From contig JAGHGS010000033.1 in the NCBI GenBank assembly GCA_017888105.1, positions 1 through 8,931 on the forward strand: a stretch of 8,931 nucleotides of DNA, in the 5' to 3' direction. The DNA comes from Bacilli bacterium (GTDB lineage: Bacteria > Bacillota_I > Bacilli_A > RF39 > UBA660). The translations under genes were made by a program, and so were the position numbers. The notes under the pieces are model-generated. The model had not been told where the DNA came from and made no database searches. It saw only the letters and a program-made list of their open reading frames with translations. Below, piece by piece: positions 1 through 5,609 of the stretch. Each line of letters opens with the position of its first letter. Position 1 is the stretch's first letter.

Positions 1-504
1 GCAATTTATTGCATGGTAGTTGACATATATAGTCCAGATTCACGCTCAAAACCTCATGATACAGTTCATGTAAAGGTAAATTATGAAAATAAATCATATT
101 CAGCTACTACAAAAGTTGATGGCAAGAAAGAAACTTCTTCTGGATCTTGTTATTTAACTTCAGCTTGTATGCAACATTTTAATGCTGAATTTAATGATCA
201 TTGTTATGAATTACAAGTTCTCAGATGGTTTAGAGATAATTTTGTTTCAGAAGAAGACATTATTCATTATTATGAAACTGCTCCAGTAATTGTTGAAGCT
301 ATTAATAATTCGTCAAACTTTCAAGAAGCTTATTCAGATATTTATCAAAATGTGGTACAATTTTGTGTACATGCGATTGAACTAAAACAATATGACGAGG
401 CTTATGAAAGATATAAAAATAGTATTTTATCATTAGAAGAAAAATATGCTAGACCAGAATTGGGTATGAGATTAGTTAGATGTTTAAAAACTAGAATTAG
501 CTGA
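1..504 (+). CDS. CFI-box domain protein, 5' end outside the window
   Basis: The reading frame is open to the left edge (four codons precede the first ATG at 13, and no Shine-Dalgarno is visible in those 12 bases), so this is probably the C-terminal part of a longer protein; 167 residues are visible. Counting from the ATG at 13, the core runs from about 44 to 98: CYLTSAC (46-52), a third cysteine at 64, then ELQVLRWFRD (66-75) and YYETAPVIVEAI (86-97). This order, a Cys-aromatic-Ile/Leu box followed by LRxFRD and YYxxxPxI, is what I know as the CFI-box domain, often found at protein C-termini. The clustered C46, C52, C64 plus H55 and H63 could bind metal, which is inference. A helical tail follows (about 105-145). 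Biochemical function is unknown. An ATG start at 13 cannot be excluded. Confidence 0.7.
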   Translation, partial: AIYCMVVDIYSPDSRSKPHDTVHVKVNYENKSYSATTKVDGKKETSSGSCYLTSACMQHFNAEFNDHCYELQVLRWFRDNFVSEEDIIHYYETAPVIVEAINNSSNFQEAYSDIYQNVVQFCVHAIELKQYDEAYERYKNSILSLEEKYARPELGMRLVRCLKTRIS

Positions 505-508
505 GTAC

Positions 509-530
509 TTTAGGTAGCATTTAGGTAGCA
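509..530. repeat. Perfect tandem repeat, 2 x 11 bp
   Basis: TTTAGGTAGCA occurs at 509-519 and again, with no spacer, at 520-530. It begins four bases after the TGA stop at 502-504. Two exact adjacent 11-mers containing GGTAGC stand out against AT-rich surroundings. Function is unknown. A protein-binding site or a remnant of an attachment region are guesses. Confidence 0.8.
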
Positions 531-653
531 AAATTTTGAAATTTTATAAAATGTTTTTAATTGATTTCGATTAAAAAAGGGAAAAATTATGCAAAAATGA
601 ATAAAATAACTGAAAAAATGGTAAAAGGGACTGAATATGAATAGCCCCCTGAA

Positions 654-676
654 GGAGTCGAAAGGCTCCATTTTTG
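654..676 (+). terminator. Intrinsic terminator with a GAAA tetraloop
   Basis: GGAGTC (654-659) pairs with GGCTCC (664-669), giving six pairs including one G-U, around a GAAA loop (660-663, GNRA class). ATTTTTG follows (670-676), with more T-rich sequence after it. It is the only GC-rich patch in the 505-777 gap and is correctly oriented to end the transcript of the gene at the left edge. The upstream CCCCC run (645-649) could compete for part of the stem through AGCC (643-646) with GGCT (664-667). Confidence 0.6.
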
Positions 677-752
677 TTGCTTTTAGAAAAAATTTTTCCA
701 CTTTTGATTCTAATTTTCTTTTAAAATCATGATACCAAATATATTGAATAAA

Positions 753-772
753 TGTTATAATGTATTTGGAGG
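753..772 (+). promoter_or_regulatory. Extended -10 promoter and Shine-Dalgarno of ccdA
   Basis: TGTTATAAT (753-761) is a perfect extended -10 (TGn plus TATAAT at 756-761). No good -35 lies 17 bp upstream (TACCAA), which fits an extended -10 promoter. GGAGG sits at 768-772, six bases after the -10 and five before the ATG at 778. A start site at the usual distance would fall on or right next to the Shine-Dalgarno. The in-frame ATG at 760 lies inside the -10 and is therefore unlikely to be the start. Confidence 0.65.
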
Positions 773-777
773 TTGTT

Positions 778-1431
778 ATGGAATATATAATTACATTTAT
801 TGAGGGGATTGCCTCGTTTGTTTCTCCTTGTGTTTTACCAGTAATCCCAATATATATTTCTTATTTTGCTATGGATAATAAAAGTAGTAAAAAAACTATT
901 ATAAATGCTTTAGGATTTGTTAGTGGATTTAGTCTTATTTTTATATTATTAGGTGTTTTTGCTGGGACTTTTGGAAAGTTTATTCATGAATATGTCCATT
1001 ATTTTAATATTATATTTGGATTATTTTTGATTGTTATTGGTTTAAATTATGTAGGTTTGATATTTATTAAACTTTTTAATAAAACAAAAGGGATAAGCGG
1101 TGAAAAGAAAAATTTGAATTTTATTACTTCTTGTTTATTTGGAGCAATATTTTCTCTTACTTGGACGCCTTGTGTAGGAGCTTTTTTGTCATCAGCTTTA
1201 ATTTTGGCTAGTACAACGGGTAGTGTTTTAAAAGGTGCGATTTTATTATTGCTTTATTCTCTTGGACTTGCTATTCCTTTTATTGTAACAACTGTTTTTT
1301 TAGAGAAAATGAAAAAAACTTTTGATTTTATTAAAAAACATTATAATATTATCAATAAAGTTTCTGGTAGTATTTTAATTATTTTTGGTATATATAAACT
1401 CATTGAAGGAATTATGGGTATATTTGGATAG
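778..1431 (+). CDS. ccdA: Cytochrome c biogenesis protein CcdA / thiol-disulfide transporter
   Basis: This is a polytopic membrane protein of 217 residues, the usual size for short CcdA proteins, with about six hydrophobic helices. CcdA (DsbD membrane-core family) passes electrons from cytoplasmic thioredoxin to extracytoplasmic thiol proteins through two intramembrane cysteines. Both are present in their typical Pro-Cys settings: FVSPCVLP in helix 1 (C18) and TWTPCVGA in helix 4 (C132). The start at 778 is chosen because GGAGG ends five bases before it; an in-frame ATG six codons upstream overlaps the promoter -10. It is the first gene of an apparent operon, with a membrane-anchored thioredoxin 10 bp downstream, which is the standard CcdA partner. 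A role in cytochrome c maturation specifically is not shown, since no other cytochrome genes are visible; general extracytoplasmic disulfide reduction is the safer reading. Confidence 0.9.
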   Translation: MEYIITFIEGIASFVSPCVLPVIPIYISYFAMDNKSSKKTIINALGFVSGFSLIFILLGVFAGTFGKFIHEYVHYFNIIFGLFLIVIGLNYVGLIFIKLFNKTKGISGEKKNLNFITSCLFGAIFSLTWTPCVGAFLSSALILASTTGSVLKGAILLLLYSLGLAIPFIVTTVFLEKMKKTFDFIKKHYNIINKVSGSILIIFGIYKLIEGIMGIFG

Positions 1432-1441
1432 GAGAATGATT

Positions 1442-1885
1442 ATGAATAAAAAAGTTAAATTAATTATTGAGATTGCTGTTTTTGTTGTAATTTTAGGTGT
1501 TATTGCTGGTATTTATTATTTTAGTACTAATAGTACCAATAAAAAAGAAGTAGGAGAGGAATCGGTAAGTGTTGGAGTTGTAAAAGTTACAGATGATAAC
1601 TTCGAAGAAGAAATTATAAATTCAGATAAACCAGTTATTTTAGAATTTTCTTCTAATTCTTGTCCCCCTTGTGTAGCAATGCTTACTACTTTAGTAGATA
1701 TTGCTAAAAATAATAAAGATGTTAAAGTTGCAACTTTGAATACTGATTCAAAAGATTCAGAAGAAGTGTTAGATAAATATCCGATTGATGCTACACCAAC
1801 TATTATGATTTTTAAAGATGGAAAAGCAATATCAACTTTAGTTGGAGCAGTAGATAAAGATACTATTTTGAGTGAGTTAGATTAG
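1442..1885 (+). CDS. Membrane-anchored extracytoplasmic thioredoxin-like protein
   Basis: The protein has 147 residues: a short lysine-containing N-terminus, one membrane helix (about 8-27), a linker, then a thioredoxin fold (about 47-147). The active site is SNSCPPC with C74 and C77, and the cis-proline is P119 in ATPT. Serine stands where thioredoxins usually have tryptophan before the first cysteine. The topology puts the domain outside the membrane, where CcdA would keep it reduced; that follows from the neighbouring gene and known CcdA-thioredoxin pairs. The start at 1442 is chosen because AGGAG (1430-1434) lies seven bases upstream and the membrane helix then falls at the N-terminus. 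A longer in-frame start at 1385 lies within ccdA and would add 19 residues with no signal character. Substrates are unknown. Confidence 0.88.
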   Translation: MNKKVKLIIEIAVFVVILGVIAGIYYFSTNSTNKKEVGEESVSVGVVKVTDDNFEEEIINSDKPVILEFSSNSCPPCVAMLTTLVDIAKNNKDVKVATLNTDSKDSEEVLDKYPIDATPTIMIFKDGKAISTLVGAVDKDTILSELD

Positions 1886-1893
1886 GTGAAGGT

Positions 1894-2289
1894 ATGAAAA
1901 AAAGGTATGTAATTGTTTTTGTTTTAATGCTTTTTTGCTTAACTGGGTGTGGTGATACACAAAAGTTAGTATGTACTGCTACAACAGAAGAAGGTGACAT
2001 TAAGTCTTATTCGACTTTAGAAATTAAAATTAAAGAGAATAAAGTATCAAATATGGAGTTTATTGTTGATATGGAGTTTCCTCGAGAATATCAAAATCAA
2101 CTTCCTATGATAGCAAATAATATCAAAAATAGTAAACCATATATGGATGTATCTATTGTTAATGGTAAAATTAGACTTATTACACAAGATGATCCTGACG
2201 AGAGTTTTCTTGGTATTAAAATCGATCAAGAAATAACTTATAGTGAATTAAAAGAAGTTTTAGAGTTGCAAGATTATCAATGTGAATAA
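1894..2289 (+). CDS. Small predicted lipoprotein, function unknown
   Basis: The protein has 131 residues. A basic start (MKKR), a hydrophobic stretch and the lipobox LTGC (16-19) mark a lipoprotein signal peptide cut before C19, so the mature protein should be tethered to the outer face of the membrane. The rest is soluble, with alternating strands and no family I recognise firmly; it resembles small YehR/DUF1307-like lipoproteins only in general layout. The mature part has exactly two further cysteines, C27 near the lipid anchor and C130 as the penultimate residue, which could form one disulfide. The Shine-Dalgarno AGGTGAAGG (1884-1892) overlaps the thioredoxin stop, so the gene is probably translated from the ccdA transcript. 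A link to CcdA/thioredoxin is inference from position and the cysteine pair. Confidence 0.8.
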   Translation: MKKRYVIVFVLMLFCLTGCGDTQKLVCTATTEEGDIKSYSTLEIKIKENKVSNMEFIVDMEFPREYQNQLPMIANNIKNSKPYMDVSIVNGKIRLITQDDPDESFLGIKIDQEITYSELKEVLELQDYQCE

Positions 2290-2355
2290 GTTTTGGATCA
2301 TTAGTGGTAATATTTTAATAATGATAAATTTTCTTTTTATGTGGGATGGATTAAA

Positions 2356-3354
2356 ATGAATATAGAAAAGGAAATATTTAAAAGAGGGAGTATCGATTTA
2401 AATCAGTTAATTCGTTATGGTTTTTTAAAAGAACGTAATATTTATCATTATTCTAAAGTATTTATGAGACATTTTCGGGCCGATGTTTTTGTTACATCGG
2501 ATGGTCAAGTTACTGGAAAAGTTTATGATTTAGATATGAATGATGAATATGTTAATTTTCGAAATGATGAATTTACTGGATTTGCAAGAAAAGTTAGAGA
2601 AGAATATATTTTAATTTTGAAAGATATTGCTAATCATGTATTGATTCCAAAATATTTTATTTTTGAACAAGCTAATCGTATTACGAATTTGATTGTAGAA
2701 AAATATAAAGTTTATCCAGAATTTTTATGGGATAGATCTCCTGGTTATGGAGTATTTCGGAATAGTAGAAGTGGTAAATGGTTTGGTGCAATATTAAATG
2801 TTGATAAAAGTAAGATTATTCATAATTTATCTGGTGAAATAGAAATAATTAATCTTAAATTGGATGATAAAGTATTTGAATCTCTAAATATTAAAGGAAT
2901 ATATCCGGCTTATCATATGAATAAAAAAAGTTGGGTTAGTGTTATTTTAGATGATACTTTAAGTGATGAAGAAATAATGAGACTGGTTGATATTAGCTAT
3001 GAACAAGCTCTTTTATCTGGTTCTTGGATTATTCCTGCTAATCCTAAATGTTATGATGTAATTGATGCTTTTTCTAAAAGTGATGTTATTATGTGGCATC
3101 AGGATATTAAAGTAATAGTTGGAGATTTCGTGTATATATATTTAACGAAGCCTTATCAAGCGATATTATTTCAATGTGAGGTAATTGAGGCAGATATACT
3201 TGATTTAGATAATTCTTTATCAATGAAAATTAAATTACTGAAAAAGTATGATGTAAATGAGTTTCCAATCAGTAAGTTAAATTTATATGGAGTTAAATCC
3301 GTTCGTAGTGCTAGAAGTATTCCTAAAGGTTTAGCAGAGGAGTTAAAAAAATGA
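2356..3354 (+). CDS. MmcQ/YjbR domain fused to a C-terminal EVE-like (PUA fold) domain
   Basis: The protein has 332 residues in three parts. Residues 1-100 resemble the N-terminal extension of longer MmcQ proteins (for example RHFRADVFVTSDGQVTGKV at 38-56). Residues about 101-220 are an MmcQ/YjbR domain: EFLWDRSPGYGVFRN (122-136), GKWFGAIL (140-147), INLKLDD (165-171) and PAYHMNKKSWVSV (184-196). That family has a CyaY-like fold and is usually labelled DNA-binding, with little biochemistry behind it. Residues about 222-332 look EVE/PUA-like: WIIPANPKCYDV at 224-235, a tryptophan at 247, VGDFVYIY at 255-262 and VRSARSIP at 316-323. EVE domains read modified bases in DNA or RNA; which base, if any, is unknown here. 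The ATG at 2356 is preferred over the GTG at 2341 because GGGATGGA (2343-2350) can then serve as a Shine-Dalgarno. The 66-bp gap before it holds only weak promoter candidates such as TGGTAATAT (2305-2313). The stop overlaps the next start (ATGA). Confidence 0.8.
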   Translation: MNIEKEIFKRGSIDLNQLIRYGFLKERNIYHYSKVFMRHFRADVFVTSDGQVTGKVYDLDMNDEYVNFRNDEFTGFARKVREEYILILKDIANHVLIPKYFIFEQANRITNLIVEKYKVYPEFLWDRSPGYGVFRNSRSGKWFGAILNVDKSKIIHNLSGEIEIINLKLDDKVFESLNIKGIYPAYHMNKKSWVSVILDDTLSDEEIMRLVDISYEQALLSGSWIIPANPKCYDVIDAFSKSDVIMWHQDIKVIVGDFVYIYLTKPYQAILFQCEVIEADILDLDNSLSMKIKLLKKYDVNEFPISKLNLYGVKSVRSARSIPKGLAEELKK

Positions 3355-4064
3355 TTTGGAATCCATGGCATGGCTGTCATAAAAAAAGTGCTGGGTGTCT
3401 TAATTGTTATATGTTTCGGAGAGATGCTAAATATGATTTAGATAGTAATATCGTTCGAAAAACAAAAACTTTTGATATGATTGTAAAGAAACGTAGAGAT
3501 GGAACTTATGTAGTAAAAGATGATCTTGTTTATGTTTGTATGACATCTGACTTTTTTATTGAAGAAGCAGATGGATGGCGAAAAGAAATTTGGCAAATGA
3601 TTAAAGAACGTAGTGATTTAAATTTTTATATTATTACGAAGAGAATTGAGAGATTTTCAGTTTCCTTACCTAATGATTGGGGTTTGGGATATCCTAATGT
3701 TACAATATGTGTTACTTGTGAAAATCAAAAAATGGCGGATGAGAGAATTCCCATTTTGCTTTCTTTACCTATCAAACATAAAGAGATTATTCATGAGCCA
3801 ATGTTAGAGGAAATTCATATTGAAAAGTATTTAGAAACTGATTTGATAGAACATGTTACTTGTGGTGGAGAGTCTGGTGATCATGCTAGAATATGTAATT
3901 ATGATTGGATTTTAAAGATGAGAAATGAATGTATCAAATATCATGTTTCTTTTACTTTTAAACAAACAGGTGCTAATTTTGTTAAGAATAATAAATTGTA
4001 TCACATTCCTAGAAGTGAACAATTAAAACAGGCTAGAAAAGCTAATATTGATTTATTTTATTAA
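3351..4064 (+). CDS. DUF5131 (phage Gp37/Gp68 family) three-cysteine protein
   Basis: The protein has 237 residues and the full set of DUF5131 landmarks in order. These are the N-terminal WNPWHGCHKKSAGCLNCY (3-20) with C9, C16 and C19 as a C-x6-C-x2-C cluster, VCMTSDFF (62-69), YIITKRIERF (93-102), VTCENQ (121-126), HEPMLEEI (148-155), TCGGESGDHAR (170-180) and FKQTGANF (203-210). The family occurs in phages and bacteria. Its cysteine cluster recalls Fe-S or radical-SAM-like binding, but the spacing is not the standard Cx3Cx2C and the reaction is unknown to me. AGAGGAG (3336-3342) lies eight bases before the ATG, and the start overlaps the MmcQ-EVE stop by four bases, so the two are probably co-translated. 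A nucleic-acid-related role is inferred from the partner only. No phage structural genes are near. Confidence 0.85.
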   Translation: MIWNPWHGCHKKSAGCLNCYMFRRDAKYDLDSNIVRKTKTFDMIVKKRRDGTYVVKDDLVYVCMTSDFFIEEADGWRKEIWQMIKERSDLNFYIITKRIERFSVSLPNDWGLGYPNVTICVTCENQKMADERIPILLSLPIKHKEIIHEPMLEEIHIEKYLETDLIEHVTCGGESGDHARICNYDWILKMRNECIKYHVSFTFKQTGANFVKNNKLYHIPRSEQLKQARKANIDLFY

Positions 4065-4072
4065 TTATTTTA

Positions 4073-4092
4073 TGTTATAATTTTATAGGAGG
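4073..4092 (+). promoter_or_regulatory. Extended -10 promoter and Shine-Dalgarno of the PPC-domain gene
   Basis: TGTTATAAT (4073-4081) is again a perfect extended -10, with only a poor -35 at 17 bp spacing (TTATTT, 4053-4058). AGGAGG (4087-4092) begins five bases after the -10 and ends six bases before the ATG at 4099. The predicted transcript would begin at or within the Shine-Dalgarno. No terminator hairpin is visible between the preceding stop (4064) and this promoter. Confidence 0.6.
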
Positions 4093-4098
4093 ATTTTT

Positions 4099-4518
4099 AT
4101 GGAATATAGGCGTTTTAATAATACAATTGTAGCTAGAATTGATAGGGGAGAAGAAATACTTGCTAAAATTAAAGAAGTTGCTTTAGCAGAAAATATAAAG
4201 CTTGCTCATGTTAGTGCATTAGGTGCAACCAATGATTTTACTGTTGGAGTATATAAAGTAGATGAGAAAAAATATTATAAAAATCATTTTGTTGGTGACT
4301 TTGAAATTGTTTCTTTAACGGGAACGATTAATACGATGAATCATGAGTTTTATACGCATATTCATATGAGTGCTGGTAATGATTCAGGCGAAGTTTTTGG
4401 TGGGCATTTAAATGAAGCAGTGGTTAGCGCAACATGTGAGATGGTCATTACTATTATAGATGGAGAAGTGGATCGTTTCTTAGATGCGGAAACCGGTTTA
4501 AATTTATTTTTGTTTTAA
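4099..4518 (+). CDS. PPC domain (DUF296) protein
   Basis: This is a single-domain protein of 139 residues, the normal size for bacterial stand-alone PPC/DUF296 proteins. Signature pieces are the N-terminal RxxxGEEI-type segment (RIDRGEEILAKI, 13-24), SALGATNDFTVG (39-50), and the histidine region THIHMS (86-91) followed by GEVFGGHL (97-104). H87, H89 and H103 match the conserved family histidines thought to bind a metal. Plant members carry this domain next to AT-hooks. Bacterial ones have none, as here, and are often called DNA-binding without direct proof. It has its own promoter-like site upstream, and a terminator-like stem begins at its stop codon, so it is probably a single-gene unit. 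Its cellular role is unknown. Confidence 0.88.
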   Translation: MEYRRFNNTIVARIDRGEEILAKIKEVALAENIKLAHVSALGATNDFTVGVYKVDEKKYYKNHFVGDFEIVSLTGTINTMNHEFYTHIHMSAGNDSGEVFGGHLNEAVVSATCEMVITIIDGEVDRFLDAETGLNLFLF

Positions 4519-4541
4519 AAGAGAATTTACATCTTTTTTTT
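4517..4541 (+). terminator. Weak AT-only terminator-like stem
   Basis: AAAAGA (4517-4522) can pair with TCTTTT (4532-4537), and a run of T continues to 4541. It begins in the PPC gene's TAA (4516-4518). There are six pairs with only one G-C, so stability is low. The loop contains the -35 hexamer of the next promoter. Confidence 0.3.
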
Positions 4542-4566
4542 CTTTTGTTATAATGTTTTAAAGGAG
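4526..4566 (+). promoter_or_regulatory. Strong promoter and Shine-Dalgarno of the PepSY gene
   Basis: TTTACA (4526-4531), a 17-bp spacer, then TGTTATAAT (4546-4554, with TATAAT at 4549-4554): five of six -35 matches, ideal spacing, a perfect -10 and the TG extension. This is the best promoter in the window. AAGGAG (4561-4566) starts six bases after the -10. The spacing favours the ATG at 4576 (nine bases) over the one at 4570 (three bases). Confidence 0.75.
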
Positions 4567-4575
4567 TAAATGTTT

Positions 4576-5346
4576 ATGAAAAAATGGAAAATTTATGGAA
4601 TTATAGTTACTATTGTGCTACTATTAGTTGTTATAGGAGTATGTATTTATTTCTTTGCGTTTAAAGAATCTATAACTGAGGTGGAAGCACAAAATATTGC
4701 TTATGAATATGCAGGAGTAAGTGCAAATAATGTTACAATTCTTTCTATCCAAAAAGATAGGGAAGATAGGGAATATGAGATAAGATTTTATGATGAAGTT
4801 TATGAATATGAAATTGATGTAAATTATAATAATGGTAGAGTAATTAACTTTGAAAAAGATCTTCGAGATAATGCTAATATTGATCAAGGACAAAATAATC
4901 CGGTTTCTATGACAGAAGAAGAAGCTAGAAGTATTGCTTTACAAAGAGTTGGCAAGACGAGTGAAGAAGTAACGTTTACAAGAGTTCGACTTGATAGAGA
5001 AAATGGCGTTACGGTTTATGATGTTTATTTTTATGATAATGAAAAGGAATATGAGCTTAGTATTGATGTAGATACAAAAGAAGTTATTAGTTATAAAGAA
5101 GATTACTTAACTGGAAATGGTAATAATACTGATACTACTAATTATATTGGGAGAGATAAGGCAAGAGAAATTGTTTTAAATCATGCTGGACTTGATAGTA
5201 GTGATGTAAGGTTTAATAAAATAGAATTAGATGTTGATTATGGAATTGCAACTTATGAAATAGAATTTTATTATGATTATTATGAGTATGATTATGAAGT
5301 AAATGCTGTTACGGGTGAAGTTTTAAAATATGAAAGAGGGAGATAA
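4576..5346 (+). CDS. Membrane-anchored protein with three PepSY repeats
   Basis: The protein has 256 residues. MKKWK precedes one membrane helix (about 8-29). The rest is predicted to lie outside the cell as three tandem PepSY-like repeats at 33-95, 112-176 and 191-256. Each begins with a helix of the form [ILM]-x-x-x-x-A-x-x-I-[AV] (EAQNIAYEYAG, EARSIALQRVG, KAREIVLNHAG). A strand pair follows (EYEIRFYDEVYEYEIDV, VYDVYFYDNEKEYELSID, TYEIEFYYDYYEYDYEV), and each ends in a turn and I/L-x-x-[FY] strand (GRVINFEKD, KEVISYKED, GEVLKYERG). PepSY domains accompany peptidases and cell-surface proteins and were proposed to be peptidase-inhibitory; no peptidase is visible here. The linkers are Asn/Gly/Thr-rich. 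The start at 4576 is chosen from Shine-Dalgarno spacing. It overlaps the next gene by one base (TAATG). Confidence 0.85.
   Translation: MKKWKIYGIIVTIVLLLVVIGVCIYFFAFKESITEVEAQNIAYEYAGVSANNVTILSIQKDREDREYEIRFYDEVYEYEIDVNYNNGRVINFEKDLRDNANIDQGQNNPVSMTEEEARSIALQRVGKTSEEVTFTRVRLDRENGVTVYDVYFYDNEKEYELSIDVDTKEVISYKEDYLTGNGNNTDTTNYIGRDKAREIVLNHAGLDSSDVRFNKIELDVDYGIATYEIEFYYDYYEYDYEVNAVTGEVLKYERGR
4672..5343 (+). repeat. Three diverged PepSY coding repeats
   Basis: The protein repeats map to 4672-4860, 4909-5103 and 5146-5343, about 190-200 bp each. They are clear at protein level but well diverged in DNA, so they look like an old internal duplication and not recent slippage. Confidence 0.7.
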
Positions 5347-5582
5347 TGAAAAAAATAGTTTTTAAACCATCTAAATCAGTATCTTTTGTTGGTTTTGTAG
5401 GAGGATTTTGTTTAAGCTTATTTGGAATTATTTATGCTATACCAAATCTTGGGGTATTTGGTATTGTATGGACTATCTTAGCCGTTTTGGTTACTTTATA
5501 TTATGCGATTAATTTGTTTACTAAAAAGGGAATTTCATTATACAAAATTGAAGTGGAAGAAAAGAATAAAAAGTCTAAATAA
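5346..5582 (+). CDS. Small two-helix membrane protein, unknown
   Basis: The protein has 78 residues with two hydrophobic segments (about 12-32 and 36-57) separated by a short PNLG-type turn, and a lysine- and glutamate-rich tail (KKGISLYKIEVEEKNKKSK). The N-terminus is basic (MKKIVFKPSK), so both ends are probably cytoplasmic with a tight hairpin across the membrane. I do not recognise the family. The ATG overlaps the PepSY gene's stop by one base, with AGAGGGAG (5335-5342) as Shine-Dalgarno, so it should be co-translated with the PepSY protein and may act with it. Confidence 0.8.
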   Translation: MKKIVFKPSKSVSFVGFVGGFCLSLFGIIYAIPNLGVFGIVWTILAVLVTLYYAINLFTKKGISLYKIEVEEKNKKSK

Positions 5583-5596
5583 TTTTAGATTTTTTT
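5571..5596 (+). terminator. AT-rich terminator-like hairpin at the end of the PepSY operon
   Basis: TCTAAA (5574-5579) pairs with TTTAGA (5584-5589) around a TAAT loop. The stem can be extended by A-T and G-T pairs to 5571/5592, and T runs from 5590 to 5596. It straddles the stop codon (5580-5582). The stem is weak, so termination may be partial. Confidence 0.4.
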
Positions 5597-5598
5597 CA

Positions 5599-5604
5599 TA
5601 TAAT
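5599..5604 (+). promoter_or_regulatory. -10 element directly before the amidotransferase start
   Basis: TATAAT at 5599-5604 is a perfect -10, five bases before the ATG at 5610. No convincing -35 is seen (TAAATA at 17-bp spacing). Transcription would start at about the ATG itself, and there is no Shine-Dalgarno, so a leaderless transcript is the simplest reading. Confidence 0.45.
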
Positions 5605-5609
5605 TTAGT

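Noticed and set aside
510..701. 63-codon reading frame on the minus strand
   Set aside because: It covers the terminator and the tandem repeat, is Phe-rich low-complexity sequence from AT-rich DNA, and has no Shine-Dalgarno or recognisable domain.
760..777. ATG at 760 as the ccdA start
   Set aside because: It lies inside the TATAAT -10 element and lacks a Shine-Dalgarno; GGAGG is correctly placed for 778.
1385..1441. Upstream in-frame start for the thioredoxin
   Set aside because: It would overlap ccdA by 47 bases and put extra non-signal residues before the membrane helix; the ATG at 1442 has AGGAG seven bases before it.
2047..2229. Minus-strand reading frame opposite the lipoprotein gene
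   Set aside because: It is fully antisense to a well-supported coding gene and has no features of its own.
4624..4893. Ile/Phe-rich minus-strand reading frame
   Set aside because: It is a shadow of the PepSY gene; its hydrophobic character comes from the reverse complement of Asp/Glu/Asn codons.
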